Assembly: GCA_019843655.1 (NCBI GenBank)
Contig: JACDQD010000007.1
Location: 25,562,365 to 25,626,364, forward strand
DNA length: 64,000 nucleotides
Reading direction: 5' to 3'
DNA from: Lethocerus indicus
Taxonomy: Eukaryota; Arthropoda; Insecta; Hemiptera; Belostomatidae
Part shown: piece by piece, positions 1 to 12,209 of the stretch
Position numbering within the stretch: the stretch's first letter is position 1
Layout of the letters: each line of letters begins with the position of its first letter
The notes under the pieces: model-generated
Seen by the model: only the letters and a program-made list of their open reading frames with translations
Told to the model about the DNA's origin: nothing
Database searches by the model: none
Translations under genes and position numbers: made by a program

Positions 1-25
1 TGGTCTTTAGCTAGATCGGTGTCAA
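1..25 (-). repeat. possible family A arm remnant at the window edge
   Basis: The first 25 bases resemble the family A stretch tggtcttttgctagaccggt with several changes. Any further sequence lies outside the window, so this is a weak call. Confidence 0.25.
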
Positions 26-163
26 TCGCAGGCAATCGAGAGGCCACCTGTTGGGCAAAACCCACGGCGGAGGTATGCGGGCGGTTAAGTGGCTGGGAAT
101 TGTGTATAAACTTATCCTGGTACAAAGCGGGGTACACCCCCAGCCCCCAGATTGGGGTAGTTG

Positions 164-193
164 GGTCACGCGATCGGGTGGAATCGCGTGACC
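164..193. other. perfect 11-bp hairpin
   Basis: GGTCACGCGAT (164-174) and ATCGCGTGACC (183-193) are perfect reverse complements around an 8-base loop. It lies in an otherwise unremarkable GC-rich patch. The role is unknown. Confidence 0.6.
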
Positions 194-895
194 GACCCCT
201 GACCGCCGATCGCTTAATAAAGTGTCAACAACCGCCCCCTTAAACCGTAATTGCACTTCCTCGCGATAATAACAACAACGCCTCGTTACAGGCCCGTTTA
301 ATGCTGATTTTTACGACCCCGAGGAACAGAGATTCGACAGTGGACGCTCTAATGATGCAAGAGACCTGTCATTGAGACTCATAATTTAATGAGCATAATT
401 CCCAAGTCACGATTTAAGTCGGATTAAACGGTGGAACGGAGGGATAGTTGAGGTTAAAAACTTAAAGAAGATTTTAAAGATTAGATTTTATAGGAATCAG
501 AACTTCGACCGTTCGCCATCTTCAGTAGCCGTGCGAGTCACATCGGCACATTTGGGCCTTAGGACATAAGGAGCTTGACAAAATTCCTCCCAATCCAAAA
601 AAAAACACTGGTATTCCCAAAACACCAAAACGAGTACAGAAAACCCCCACAGAACAAGTGAAGTAAGTGCCAGTGAGAACAGGATGTCCCAAAAGCGACG
701 AAAAATTTCCCTTACGCTGACACTATAAATTGGCTATTAAGATATTCACGATTTGACCAGATGACAGACTGTGTACCTATACAATATTATAAGGTTAACC
801 GCAAGGAAACCTCTTATTTTTGTTTGATTTCAGAACATAAATTCAATGTAAAAAAATACTAAATGATTTACCCTCTGTACTTGCTACATAATTTC
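194..895. other. no recognisable feature
   Basis: AT-rich sequence without a convincing frame. A plus-strand acceptor-like tract ends in ttgatttcag near 833, but no exon-like frame follows it. Confidence 0.5.
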
Positions 896-929
896 TGTGC
901 ACCGATATCAACTATAAGCCACATCGTTT

Positions 930-975
930 GTACATACCTGAAACAGACAAAAACAGACGGGACACATTAATAACA
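930..975 (-). other. recursive splice site (ratcheting point) 1
   Basis: On the minus strand a pyrimidine-rich tract, CTGTTTTTGTCTGTTTCAG, ends at 938 and is followed directly by GTATGTAC (937-930). This joins a strong 3' splice site to a strong 5' splice site with no exon between them. Upstream on the same strand are TTAAT-type sequences that could serve as branch points (about 965-985). Such zero-length exons are known in long introns of insects and some vertebrate genes, where the intron is removed in steps. Sequence on either side does not resemble the other two sites, so this is not a repeat copy. It would be the last of the three to be used. Confidence 0.72.
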
Positions 976-2888
976 TTAATAAAAACTTTCTTTTTCATAT
1001 AAAAATATTATTGATAAGTCGCTCTGCGAGATGCAAAAACAAAGTTTACATAGAAACAGAGTATTATAATTGATTACTTCATTTCTTAGGATATATTCCC
1101 AGTTTTCGTTATCGTCATTTATACTTTCTCAGAACCCGTTTCCATACGAACCGCAAAGGCGTACTTCAGAGTAGTCAAAGTAGCAGTTTCTGGGATTCTG
1201 TTAAATTTTTAAATTTCGTTTAAATGTGATTTAGTGATGATCAAATAACAATAATTAAATCTACTGATCTGGCTTCGATTCCCGGTGGCATACGAAATGT
1301 TCCTTCAACTTTAAATACGAATTTGTATTACAATGTTAATTTTAAAATTTAATGAACTGATCTCAAGAGCTTCAAGTACACAAATTAGAATTTAGTACAA
1401 CTTACCGTCATAATAAGACCCCTTTTCTATTCTATTAGTTATTATTCATTGATTGTATTCATATTTTAGACATTTCAGTACAATCGTCTTCCTTATGTTA
1501 CGGTTCACGCCCAAAACAATCCACCCGAATTTTTTAAAGGCCAAAGTCAGCTTCACTTCGTTGATTTGGGAAAATAACGCGACACGATCGTTGCTATAAA
1601 ACCTACCACTTTTCACGGGTTCGCACTCATTGTCCCGTACAGGCCATCAAACGAATATTTATTGCGGTCATAAAAGGTTGACAATGCCAAAGTAACATTT
1701 TACGATGTCCACATTTATTGTCCTGTCTTCTTGTGGGCGACTGAAAACGCGAAGAAATAAATTTCTGTTAATTATGTCTGATAAGACATCAATTTCTTAT
1801 GCATACAATACCGCAAATGTGAACGCAGCCTACTCACAATATGGATTAGTTTGAATTCTGCTAAAAGATATATCTCCATGCGTATTAAAAACCCATTTTT
1901 CGACACTGACTCTATAACAATGAAGCTGCCCTTTTAAAAGCCGATTATTAAAGTTTCGAAAAGCCCGTCATACACGGGACGAAACGCGGGCGGGGGAGGG
2001 ACTTCGATATCGCGAAGCCCCTGTTTATATTTATACTCTGGCAGGCCTTATCGGACTTAATAATCCCTACACACGACCCAAAACTGTTGTCCCTCTTCCA
2101 GTCTCGTTCGTTCTGGGCTAACCTGAAAACTCAATAGCGAAACTGTTATAAAACATTTTTTCGCTCGCGCACTCCTTCCTTTATTTTTACAGATATAAAT
2201 TTGATTTTGGGAACATAATATATATTGTTTTTATCTGATAAATTTACAATAAGCCAATGTTAAACACAACAAAATAAGGACGAGAGTATTCTTCAAAAAT
2301 GTGTTGACAGAAGTTAAAATAGACACTGCTATAATAAAAAATTATTTATATTTAAATGGAATTTTTGAAATAATCGAAATAGTAATACCAATATAATAAT
2401 AGTATTATATTGATATTTGGTGACAACTATTTTTTTGATGCGACACTTAAAAGGGATTTTTGAATGTCTTCTCGAAACGTTAAAGCTCAGGGGCGTTTTG
2501 GACCTCAGTTTTCCTACGCAGCATCCTCGTCATTATAATTAATCGCAATTAATATTGTACGGCCGATAGCGTTCTAAAATAGGAGAGCCACCGGTTTCGT
2601 TTTTCCTGTTGAGAAATCGGTTGCGTTTCCTGGAAACGACAAAACCGGGCGACTACTTCCTCTGTGGGAGGCCCTCGGCAAACCAATATGGCAACAACGT
2701 ATTTGATATTTAATAATATCAAATACGACATTGAAGACAATATAACTATTATTAATTACTGGCAAATGCGATAGTTATTGCCTCCGTGCTGCCCCAACGC
2801 TCTCAACATATTTCAGGGCGAAGAAATACCCGGATTCGTATCCAGGTTGGATGAAACCAACATTGTATGTAATGATACTGAGAAGTAA
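976..2888. other. no recognisable feature
   Basis: AT-rich sequence with stops in all frames. A tRNA B-box-like ggcttcgattcc near 1270 has no A box or cloverleaf around it. A minus-strand donor-like ACGGTAAGTTG lies near 1400. Neither supports a gene. Confidence 0.5.
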
Positions 2889-2920
2889 GCTACCGAAGAT
2901 AGCGGCAAGCCGAAACCTGT
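2889..2920 (+). repeat. family A arm fragment
   Basis: Reads gctaccgaagatagcggc, then aagccgaaacctgt, a diverged match to the family A ribozyme-like block. The U of the CUGA box is changed to C, so the core is broken. Confidence 0.6.
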
Positions 2921-2965
2921 GTGGGATATGGCGAAATCAGTTTTTTATCACTTTTCTGGGCGGAA

Positions 2966-3020
2966 TTTGTGAAGGAGGTGCTCTCAATACTGCCTGTTAA
3001 CTCATTCAAATTTTAAACTT
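2966..3020 (+). repeat. family B repeat, partial
   Basis: Contains gctctcaatactgcctg followed by ttaactcattcaaatttta, matching the family B core seen best at 29230-29350 (gctctcaatactgcc, a variable spacer, then aaattctgaact). Family B is a dispersed non-coding repeat of unknown class. Confidence 0.55.
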
Positions 3021-3349
3021 ATTTGCTCAGGGGCACGGTGTAAAGAGCGTAAGACGAATATTTTCAACAAATGATCGCCAGAGTCGTATTATTTTGAACC
3101 GTTTCCGAAATGAAAAATAAATATTAATGATAGCGCGATTTATTTTCGTACCGTTTTGTTTCGGTACATAGGTACCGGTTTACTCTACAGTCAGTAACGA
3201 CAGGTTGGTATCGAAGGTGCTCGGTACTCATCAGGGCAGAAGTGCGCATGCGCGGGAGCGGAAGAATGAGATCACGCGACATCAGTGGGCGTCGGAACGC
3301 TCATCGAGACACTGGGAAAATAATTTAATTTTTAAGAAACAGTCGACAG
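3021..3349. other. no recognisable feature
   Basis: Short AT-rich interval between two family B fragments, with nothing supported. Confidence 0.4.
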
Positions 3350-3402
3350 GCAGCATGAAAGCAAAACTTTCACAGATGCCAACCAGAAGAGAGAATGAAC
3401 GA
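3350..3402 (-). repeat. family B repeat, partial
   Basis: gcaaaactttcacagatgcc, then aaccagaagagagaatgaac, matches the minus-strand outer part of family B as seen near 25410-25430 and 40180-40205. Confidence 0.45.
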
Positions 3403-4214
3403 AAAAAAATTTCATCCAGAAATACTGTAAATATTGAGGATCAACCGCCGTTTCCTAACCTCTATTAATGAAACCCTCTCCTGTATAACTTCAGGGCCAC
3501 GATCTAAACGCGCAGATTCTTCCAACCTTATTCACCGAGAGAATTTGAATTTTCTATCCGACCAATTCCTTGAGCAGCGCCTTTCAAAATAGTTTTCCGA
3601 AGACGATACCACTAGAAGACGGAAAGACGGCCGATAACCGCCACGTAAGGGGGTTTTTCCCTTAATCTCGTACAAGGAAAAAGGGCTTTTTCCACGTAAC
3701 TCTTTCTTTCCTGGTGTTACACATTATATTATAAATTGAACTGTTATCTAACATTCGTAACATATGCACCTCTTACGGCCAACGTGTATAGGAACACCGT
3801 GTGGACGTATTATATGATCAAAATTGTTTCTCAATATGCTTATGTATTAATAAATCTAGACAAAAAGTAAATTGTCATTCTGTCGTACTGTATTTTATAG
3901 CAATTGTACTGGATTAAGAAATTGATATAATTAGAAAAAATATTTTATCGAAATTAACATATTTCAATCCAGTTTGGTTTAGTCATCATCGAACGATAAA
4001 ACACACAAGGTCACATTTTATCATGCCCTACTACAAGTGTCGTTAGTTCATGCGTCTTTTGATATTTTAAAATTGATTAAAACGATACGAAAATAAATGT
4101 AAATAATTCGAAAGAACGAAAAAAATGATTCGAAGAAATGTAGTGGCCTGGTTTTATACTTAGCCGATATACAAGAACATATTAGATACCACTGATACCA
4201 ATTTGTTATAATAA

Positions 4215-4215
<1 letters not shown>
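3403..4215. other. no recognisable feature
   Basis: AT-rich sequence, nothing recognised on either strand. Confidence 0.5.
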
Positions 4216-4278
<63 letters not shown>

Positions 4279-4280
4279 AT
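4216..4280. repeat. (AT)n microsatellite
   Basis: About 50 bases of pure AT dinucleotide, then two gtatat interruptions. The tyrosine/isoleucine frame crossing it is an artefact of the repeat. Confidence 0.95.
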
Positions 4281-4619
4281 TTCTAGGGGTTTGGCAGTGA
4301 TGACAGGACCTAAATACGTGCAGTGGACTAAAATTAGGGCGTGCAGGCAGGCTATGTTGTCCCCGTCTAAATAAACATAGACCAGAACGACAGAAACGGG
4401 CATCGGGCTGAAGAAAAACAGGTCTAACCTAAATATATTTATCTTGTCATCAACGGGAGAAACAGAAGCTATAGAATCACAATTGTCTTCCGTTACAATA
4501 TTCCGCCGCTAATAAATATAACACCAGTCGATCAATCGTCCAATTCGAAAGCGACTTTGCGTTTCCTGCAAAATATATATTCATATGCAGAATAGTAATA
4601 CAGCCAGCAGAATCCTATG
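4281..4619. other. no recognisable feature
   Basis: Moderately AT-rich, no supported feature. Confidence 0.4.
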
Positions 4620-4712
4620 ACAACGTTTTGCTCTCAATACTGCAAAGTTAAGGTACTTTAACCTTAAATTCTGAGCTAATTTCCACTACTTCGTCTCTTC
4701 ATTAGGGAGACT
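4620..4712 (+). repeat. family B repeat
   Basis: cgttttgctctcaatactgc, spacer, ttaaccttaaattctgag, then ttcgtctcttcat. All three family B blocks occur in order, with the same spacing as near 29232-29315. Confidence 0.65.
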
Positions 4713-5300
4713 ACGTTCGATACGTAAACATTCAATCGAAAATCATTGAATCAAATTATTTTAATATTTCAGTATGCTATGGACGCATTTATATAATTAA
4801 ATGTTTGCGTCTCTACATCTCTCATCCAAATTATATTCTAGACAAAGTCCGAGAGTGGTTATTTCATTTGTACGCTAATATGTGTGTCGTTATGTGAATG
4901 ATTGAGCGTTGGTTGGAAATGAAATGAAAAAATATCCGGGCTATTAAAAAAAATTACTTAATTAAAACGAATTAATTTTACAATAAAGGGGACAAAACTG
5001 GAGTGCCTTACCTTCGATGACATGAGTCACAACCGGGCCGATAACCCAGGCACTCGACGCGCAACGTTCACTCAAGTGCGCAGTAGAGCAAACTTAATGC
5101 GCATTAAACTTCGTTTTCAAGGAAAAGAAGCACAGGGCGGTGCTTGGTTTACTGCGGCTTCGCGCGGCCGCTGAGGACGTTAACCTCTATTCCAATAACT
5201 TACAACCATTATTAGAAGAAGTTACGTCCGCAGCTCTTGTTGTTCTCGAGAGAGACACGTGTTTATATATTATTCTTTGTATTGAAGAACAATTAGGTTT
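4713..5300. other. no recognisable feature
   Basis: AT-rich, then a GC-richer patch near 5030-5180. A minus-strand donor-like AAGGTAAGG lies near 5010 without a matching exon. Confidence 0.45.
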
Positions 5301-5555
5301 ACCGTAGATTACGTGTGTTTCTGTCTCCTCTCGCTGGTTTGGTCTTTTGCTAGACCGGTTTAGGATGCTCGCCATCTTCAGTATCGGTGATAGTCACCGT
5401 CACTTGTACTGTGGCCACAGTGACAGTGCAATGAGGATGCCCAAAATAAAATCCAAAGTGCCAAAAGTGACTAACACCGGTACTGAAGATGGCGAGCAGC
5501 CGAAACCGGTCTAGCGAAAGACCAAACCAGCGAGAGGAGACAGAAACACACGAAT
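5301..5555. mobile_element. family A palindromic element, near full length
   Basis: Two long inverted arms: accgtagatt...ctcgctggtttggtc on the left and the complementary gaccaaaccagcgagaggag...cacacgaa on the right, around a 90 bp centre with cagtgacagtgcaatgaggatg. Both arms carry the ribozyme-like block, but the left has cctaaacc in place of the GAAA complement, and in the right the stem I base next to the core is changed (ggta). The outer tagaatacctgttttg ends seen in other copies are missing. No open frame for a transposase, so it is non-autonomous. Confidence 0.85.
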
Positions 5556-6541
5556 TTTGTTCAACAAGGTACCAAAAAAAATAGTAATGCCGTTAATCGT
5601 AAGACTACGTGGAGTTATCTGTAAAACTTATACTAATGAAAATGTTTCACTCGATTTATCCAGTTACAATTTTCTTAAAATATAAAAATGAATATAACAT
5701 TTTAAAATTCTGGCTGGTATATATTGTGCAGAATGATTTGCTTGTGCGGCTAAGGGGCTGTGACACAATTCACATGACTCATGCCGATAACGCAAAAACG
5801 CACTCCCTTATCACCTCCACTGGGTGTACGTACGCACTGGTGTACGTTTTTACATTCGATCGCGGCGCCTCACTTCACACATACGTGGAATGCGTAAAAG
5901 TCTCCACGACGACTCTTACGTAAATCCCAATCTCTAATCTCCTAATCTCGTAACTGTTAAGATTTCGATCAGGCCGGTCTACTATTATTCCCATTTAAAG
6001 TGCAGACTTGAAGTTGAACGGAGAAAAATTCCCTTTTTAAGTCGGACTTTTATTTGCCGCATGAACAGTTTTATTTTCCAAAATGAAACTCTATTCGGAC
6101 GGAATGTATTTCGAAATTCCGCGATGTTGAATTTCAAGCGGATCGAAATTATAACATAGCATTGATTCTAAAGTAAACCTAAAATCTCTGGGACTATAAA
6201 ATGCTCTAAAACTAATATACGTACAACACAAGGATTCTACGTTTTCTCACGCTCTATTCTTAGCCGCAAACCTAAAACTTGGATTAACCCGTGACGTTAG
6301 CCTAAATATATTATATTTATAAGATATAACTCCATCGTGCCGAGTAATCGTCACCCGTGACTCCGTTTTAATAATAGAACACGGAGCGTCATGAAGAGAA
6401 CGGAGGATGAGCATTTGGAATCGGTTCAACGTATCGAACAATGAGACCGGCAAAATTTTGTTCCGGACACATTTTAAGGACAAATTTTGGTTAGATTTCG
6501 GTTTAGATAGTGGTTAGTAAGAAGTAAAGGGAAATATGATT
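5556..6541. other. no recognisable feature
   Basis: AT-rich spacer with frames up to about 100 codons that show no known motif. Nothing supported. Confidence 0.45.
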
Positions 6542-6840
6542 TAGAATACCTGTTTTGCGGTCTGCGAGGCGTTGGAATACCGTAGATTTCGTGTGTTTCT
6601 GTCTCCTCTCGCTGTTCTGGTCCTTTGCTAGACCGGTTTCGGCCGCTCGCCATCTACAGTAGCAGTGTTGATGTTTTTTTGGCATCCTCACTGCACTGTC
6701 ACTATGGTCCACAGGATGCAGTGAGGATGCCCAAAAAACATCCAAAGTGACTATCACCGCTACTGAAGATGGCGAGCGGCCGAATCCGGTCTAGCAAAAG
6801 ACCAAACCACCGAGGGGGCGGAAACACATGAAATCTACGG
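6542..6840. mobile_element. family A palindromic element, left end complete
   Basis: Starts with the full outer end tagaatacctgttttgcggt, then ggaataccgtagatttcg, arm, centre with gcatcctcactgcactgtca, and the complementary right arm to aaatctacgg at 6840. The outer right end is missing. The left-arm core reads CUGUAGA (A6 lost) and the right arm reads GAAT in place of GAAA, so neither ribozyme-like core is intact. Confidence 0.87.
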
Positions 6841-7005
6841 AAATATAATAGTACATCGAAAATCTCCACACCGATTCCCAACAATGCTTATAAGTATGCT
6901 CGCAGGTGGCATACCGCTTTCATTTCAATATACGAGACGCTATTAAGCGGGACAGAAACTTTATTAAAATATTCGTCTGACTGGACAGACATACAGTCCC
7001 TAACC

Positions 7006-7030
7006 AGGAGGAGGAGGAGGAGGAGGAGTA
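7006..7030. repeat. (AGG)n microsatellite
   Basis: Eight tandem AGG units. Confidence 0.9.
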
Positions 7031-10000
7031 GCAGTCGAGATATTCCCGAAATTCGATGGCACGTAGCCAGGCACGTTTACACCGGATGGGTGACACATGG
7101 AAATATCTCGCGTTCCAAGGGGTTTGGGGGGGGTTTAGCTCGCATAAACTCAAATAAATAAAACCCTCAAAATATACATTCGAATATCTGTTCAATTGGA
7201 AGCGGACCATTTCCACGCCGGGTTCCCGGGTGACTCAGCAGTGTTGTCGGCTATTTGTGGTGACGTTAACGGGATGTCACCGGACAGTTGAATCGTGAAT
7301 ATTAACAAAAGCACGTTCACCGGGCCGGCGTCAGCCTGAAAGAACGTTCACCAAAGTAACCGTCGGTACATTTTCGTTTATTACAGTTTAATTATACAAT
7401 CGATGACATTCAATATATAATACAAGAATTTATATACGAATTCAAATTTCGGGCGTAATGGCCCGAATTGACGGAGTTTTCCGCGACCAGAACTTGGCTT
7501 CCGGTAAGATCAGGTAACTGTTGTGGTAAGGGTTTAACCCGCTGTTTCCCCGTTATTTTTGGTAATTTGCTTATAAAAGATTCTCAAGATAATCATATAT
7601 TTTCTAACGATTTACACTTTTTTTCTGATTGCAACACGATGTCTTTTGTTGTGAGAGAAGTGGGAGGAGTCGCGCTTGAATTGAAATCGTAAGAATGAAA
7701 AATGTGTTCGTTTGATACCATTTATTGTAAAAGGAGAAATCATACTTTTTGTTATTAACATATTTTAGAGACAATGACAACAGGATTTATCCAAAACAAA
7801 GAAAAACGTATTTAAGCAGTACTTGCTATTATATTTCATTTGAATAAATTGACAGTTAGTCCTGAACACTACTAATTTCATTTAAAGTAACGTAAAATCC
7901 GTACTAATATTTTTGTAATGGCGGGAACGAACTAACAGCAAAAAGACGGACCTTTCGTTAGGGTTAGTAATACTACTATGCCGTGGGGGGATTTTCAAGT
8001 TTGACCGTTGCTAATTTGAATAGGTGAAAGTAAAAGAGATCCCATCAGCGCAGTAAGCCTCGTTTTCAACTTATTCCTCAATATTTCAACCGTATATTTT
8101 TTTCACCGTTAATATTACGCGTACGCCCATTTTGAACTCTTGCGTGAGGGTTATCATTATGGCTCTCAGTCAATATTCAATTTATCATATATGAATTCGC
8201 GGAATTTCCATCAATTTCGAGTTATTTTTCCAATCATAAACCGGAACCCCCCGCAACGTGATGTGATACCGGTCTATTTTTATTTCATCAAACCGGCGGG
8301 AAAATTCTTAATTTTTTTCGGCCAACTCAAAGAGACGCCACGCGCAAATTGGAAGAAAGATTAAAAGAAAAAACTCGAAAAGATACGTTTCGATGCGTCA
8401 ACGTCCGAAAAATTTGGCACGGCTCGGCCGGCGAGAGATTGGATTCGACCGAAAAGGGAAAAACGTCGATTTTTTTTTATAAAATTTTATAAAAATATAA
8501 AAAGAATTTCTTCGAGGAAGGACGTGGAAGGACATATTTTTTTCCTGTAAATACTTTCGGCCGAAACCCCAAAGAGAGAGAGGTTTCAATTTAAACGAAA
8601 AGATACTGCTTTGGGAATAAAACTCTTGTCCGTAGTCTAAAGACTTTTCCGACAGTCGAATATCATAAATCAGATTTCTTTCAAAAGTAAGAAATAATAC
8701 ATAATTGTAATTTGCACAATAATAACACGACAAAATGCGACCCTGAGGTCTCATTTCTCTTATATTTATAGCGATATAAATAATTATTTTATTTATGCTC
8801 TCTGCGAAGACACAATTTATCGTTTCAGGACGCGATTGAAGTTAAAATCGTCCACTTTTGAAACTGAGAATACACTGAGATTTAAAAGCGGTCCTGCCGA
8901 TGTTTCGTAATATTATCAAACCGTTTACATTATCCATCGAATGAGTAACAGTGCCAACAGGATGCTCGACGATAAGTGTGATTTCACTTGTAGCTAATAG
9001 ATTAGGGGGCCTAGACAAATAGTGAACACGCGATAGTCGGAAACCCGCACTGTATTTATTTCTGTTCGAAACGACCCAACTGGGCACAGTGCTGACGATA
9101 AGACGGTACCGTTACGTTTTAAACGAGAAATCTACGGAAAAAATAAATTTCTCCAGATGCGCCGAACAATAAACTATTTTAAACAGTTGTTATAAAAATA
9201 AAAATTCTTAATTCACCGATATAAAACTCTCTCTATATAAGGGTTTATTTGGGAAAGAAACGGTCTTTCTGTCCGTTGCTCGAATTCCCGAAAACGGCGA
9301 GCGGAGAATAAGTGCATGTTCGTTTTAAAGAAGAAAAAACAGAAGCCAAATACAAAAGAGGGTCCCGGGAAGGGGGGCTGCTTCCAGCGAAAGTTATGTC
9401 AGCCGTAGATAAAACAGTTCATTAACTGTATCACAGTTGGAGGAAGGAACGAGCGGAGGGAGAGAGGGAGGACGACATCTCGATAAACGCTCTCAAACTC
9501 CTGGCCCCTTTTGAAGTCTATGTCATATCCCATCTGAAATATAAACGCGCGCATATTTAGAAAATGACGCTATGTTTATGTGGAAGGATAACGCTTTGTG
9601 CCCCGGCGGTGAAGTCAGCAGACCCGCCCGCTGGGGCGCAGTCCCCTCCTCTCCATTTCTGTTCCGACTTCGTTTTAAATTATACCCCTTTACCATCCGG
9701 TCGAAACGGGGCCGTTTTTGACTTATTAATATAAAGGGGATAATGAAAAAAAGTGGTAGTGTAGTACAAAGTGGAATTTAAAAATGAAAAGGCCGCGCAG
9801 AGGAATAAAAGCGCCACAGATTCGCACCTTGTTAGAGAAAAAAAAATTTCCAAGTTAAAAGTACGACTAAAATCCCGGAACAATTTTACTCTTCAAAAGG
9901 TGACTCTTTTACAGCTATAATATTCCATTTAATTAAGTGCGGCGTATATTTATTCAATAACAAAATTCAATGATTGTGAATCAATTTGTCGGAATTCTGA

Positions 10001-10915
10001 AGGTAAATGCATTAGATTTACATTCGTTTTTACTTGTCGATATTAAACATTATTTTATCACGTCTCTTGTACTGATATAATTGTTTTATGTTCCGAAGAT
10101 ATAGCTCACACTATATTTTTAATACAGGAACGTTACCGACACAGCGGTGAGAATCTGAAACCAGAAACCCCTGACCCGTATGATGACATTGGTATTTCTG
10201 AATATGTTTTATATTTTTGAGTAACGCGAGGTTTTAAAAATACAAAAAAAAATACCCACTAAAATCAAATGGGATATTTGAAGGGAACTTCAAGCCTGGC
10301 GCTGCGTACTTGAGTATCTTATCCCTCATGTATATCTTATCGGGAATTTGAGCACTCTGAACGGTTACAGGAGAGGATTTGGGATGGAAAAAATGGCTCG
10401 ACGATCAAGTGAGAATTTTCGAAACCACCCTCGTCAATATTCAGAATCCGATTCAAAAAAACTTAAAACTTCGTCTTCGTACCGAACGAGCTCGGTGTAC
10501 ATGAAACTAATCGATCGTCACGATCGTATTGTATTCCTGAATATATTTTTGAACAATATGTTTTTGAATTTAAAAAAAGTGGTAATATCGCAAGATCTGT
10601 CGCTTGGGATATTCAAAAGGGATTGCCTGACGTCATATGTAAATTCTAAGCTTCTCGGATTTAGTCCTATTTTTAGATTTTTGTCGAACGATATCCGCGT
10701 TTTTAACACGATGTCACAACCGAGTAAAACCTTTGTACTTCGAAGAAATGCAAAATATTCCTGGAACTAAGGCGGAGAAACCTACTACTGGACGGGGGAA
10801 TCCTGCCTGGTCGAGGTGGGAGACCGAGAGGAGAGGACCTTGAAGTGAAATTTGAAGGCCAGATTATATTGGACGTCTCGCCGGCCGGATTATAAATCAC
10901 AATATTTTTTCTTTT
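7031..10915. other. long featureless intronic or intergenic stretch
   Basis: Nearly 4 kb of AT-rich sequence with short G runs, for example near 7125 and 7985. Frames on either strand stay under about 140 codons and show no known domain. A 10-bp palindrome acggtaccgt lies near 9103 and an isolated gaaatctacgg, possibly a family A scrap, near 9127. No other feature is supported. Confidence 0.45.
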
Positions 10916-10951
10916 CCACCACCACCACCTCCTCCTCCTCCTCCTCCTCTC
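10916..10951. repeat. compound (CCA)n(CCT)n microsatellite
   Basis: About four CCA units followed by seven CCT units. Confidence 0.9.
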
Positions 10952-11594
10952 GCATTTGAATTTCTGTTCGACTTTTTCTTCTCTCAATTCCGAAGCCTCC
11001 CAAATATCGTCGGTACGTTCGCGGCAAGTCAGAAGAGATGGGGGGGGGACCAACAATCCTCTAAGGATATCATAAATATTTGAACAGAGACAGGCTTTTG
11101 TAATCGCCGATTAATCAATATCAATTCGGGCTGAAACTTCAAATTAAAAAATTCTGGACTCGTTGAGGGCTCGGAACGCGGACGACTGTTGAGGACGAAG
11201 ACTACAGGCCGAAATCTACACCGGCAAAATGATCATAACTCGCGGCATAAACTAAAGAAATAAGTATTGCACGGGGTTTCTGTTTGTACTTGAACCAGAT
11301 CGGCCAGTAACATCCACCCAGTATTGGAAGGACTAAGCCATTTTGACAGAACTTTTTTTTGTTCCACAAACAAAAATCCCGTATTCCCAGAAGTACGTTT
11401 TTTAAGCTTTAAAAAAATAAAATCTTATTTAAATTTTTATACCAGTAGTGAGTATTATAAATCGAGTCCATCCGCCTTGTACGATAAATCAAGAGGGATC
11501 AAAGAGAGATCTGCCACGAAAATAATTTTTTGTCTGCCACGCGAAGGATGATAATTCTATTTAGGTCGTACTCTCTTTTGGGGGTGGCATTCGC
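10952..11594. other. no recognisable feature
   Basis: AT-rich; nothing supported. Confidence 0.4.
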
Positions 11595-11657
11595 GAAAGT
11601 TTCGCTCTCAATACATGCTCGTCGACTGGTTCTTGAACCTTAAATTCTGAACTCCAG
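11595..11657 (+). repeat. family B repeat
   Basis: gtttcgctctcaatacatgc, spacer, ttcttgaaccttaaattctg, then aact. The core and second block are both present. Confidence 0.6.
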
Positions 11658-12056
11658 CACTGTTATTTTGGTTCAGCTTTATGCATTCTAGTCTTCGCCG
11701 ATTTTATTGTACTCCATCCGAAATATCCGAGTAAATGACACAGATTACTACTAACTTTACTACTAACTGCCAGTCGGATCCGGTAATACTACAGGGAGAT
11801 CATCGTGCAGCAGGTGTTCGATCCCACCACGTCCCAGATTCTTCCTGTTTCTGGAGAACACCTGTTGTGTTCCTTCTCCCCCTCCATTGGAGCTCCCCCG
11901 GGGCCGGTCCGCTGCCCAAGTTTCAGAACTCTTTATTGGTTCCGTCACTAACATAATACCCAGTATAACTCCCTTACTATCCTGTCCTGTTATTAGTTAC
12001 TCCGTATTATAAGAATTTTTATTATAAACGTAAATATAGTGGATGGTTATATTTTA
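11658..12056. other. no recognisable feature
   Basis: No supported feature. The overlapping short frames on both strands show no motif. Confidence 0.4.
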
Positions 12057-12209
12057 GCGTAGATTTCGTGTATTTCTGTCTCCTCCAGCTGGTTTGGTCT
12101 TTTGCTTTTTTGGTCTTTAGCAAAAGAACAAACCATCGAGAGGAGACAGAAACACACGAAATCTACGGTATTCTAACCCCCCGAAGGCCGCAAAACAGGT
12201 ATTCTAAAC
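12057..12209. mobile_element. family A internal-deletion derivative
   Basis: Only the outermost arm parts remain: agatttcgtgtatttctgtc to ggtctttt, then directly agcaaaagaacaaaccatcg to caaaacaggtattctaaac. The whole centre and both ribozyme-like blocks are gone. The right terminus is complete. Confidence 0.8.

Noticed and set aside
4206..4403. Frames rich in alternating Tyr-Ile
   Set aside because: Translations of AT microsatellites; the same at 24307 and 61536-61854.
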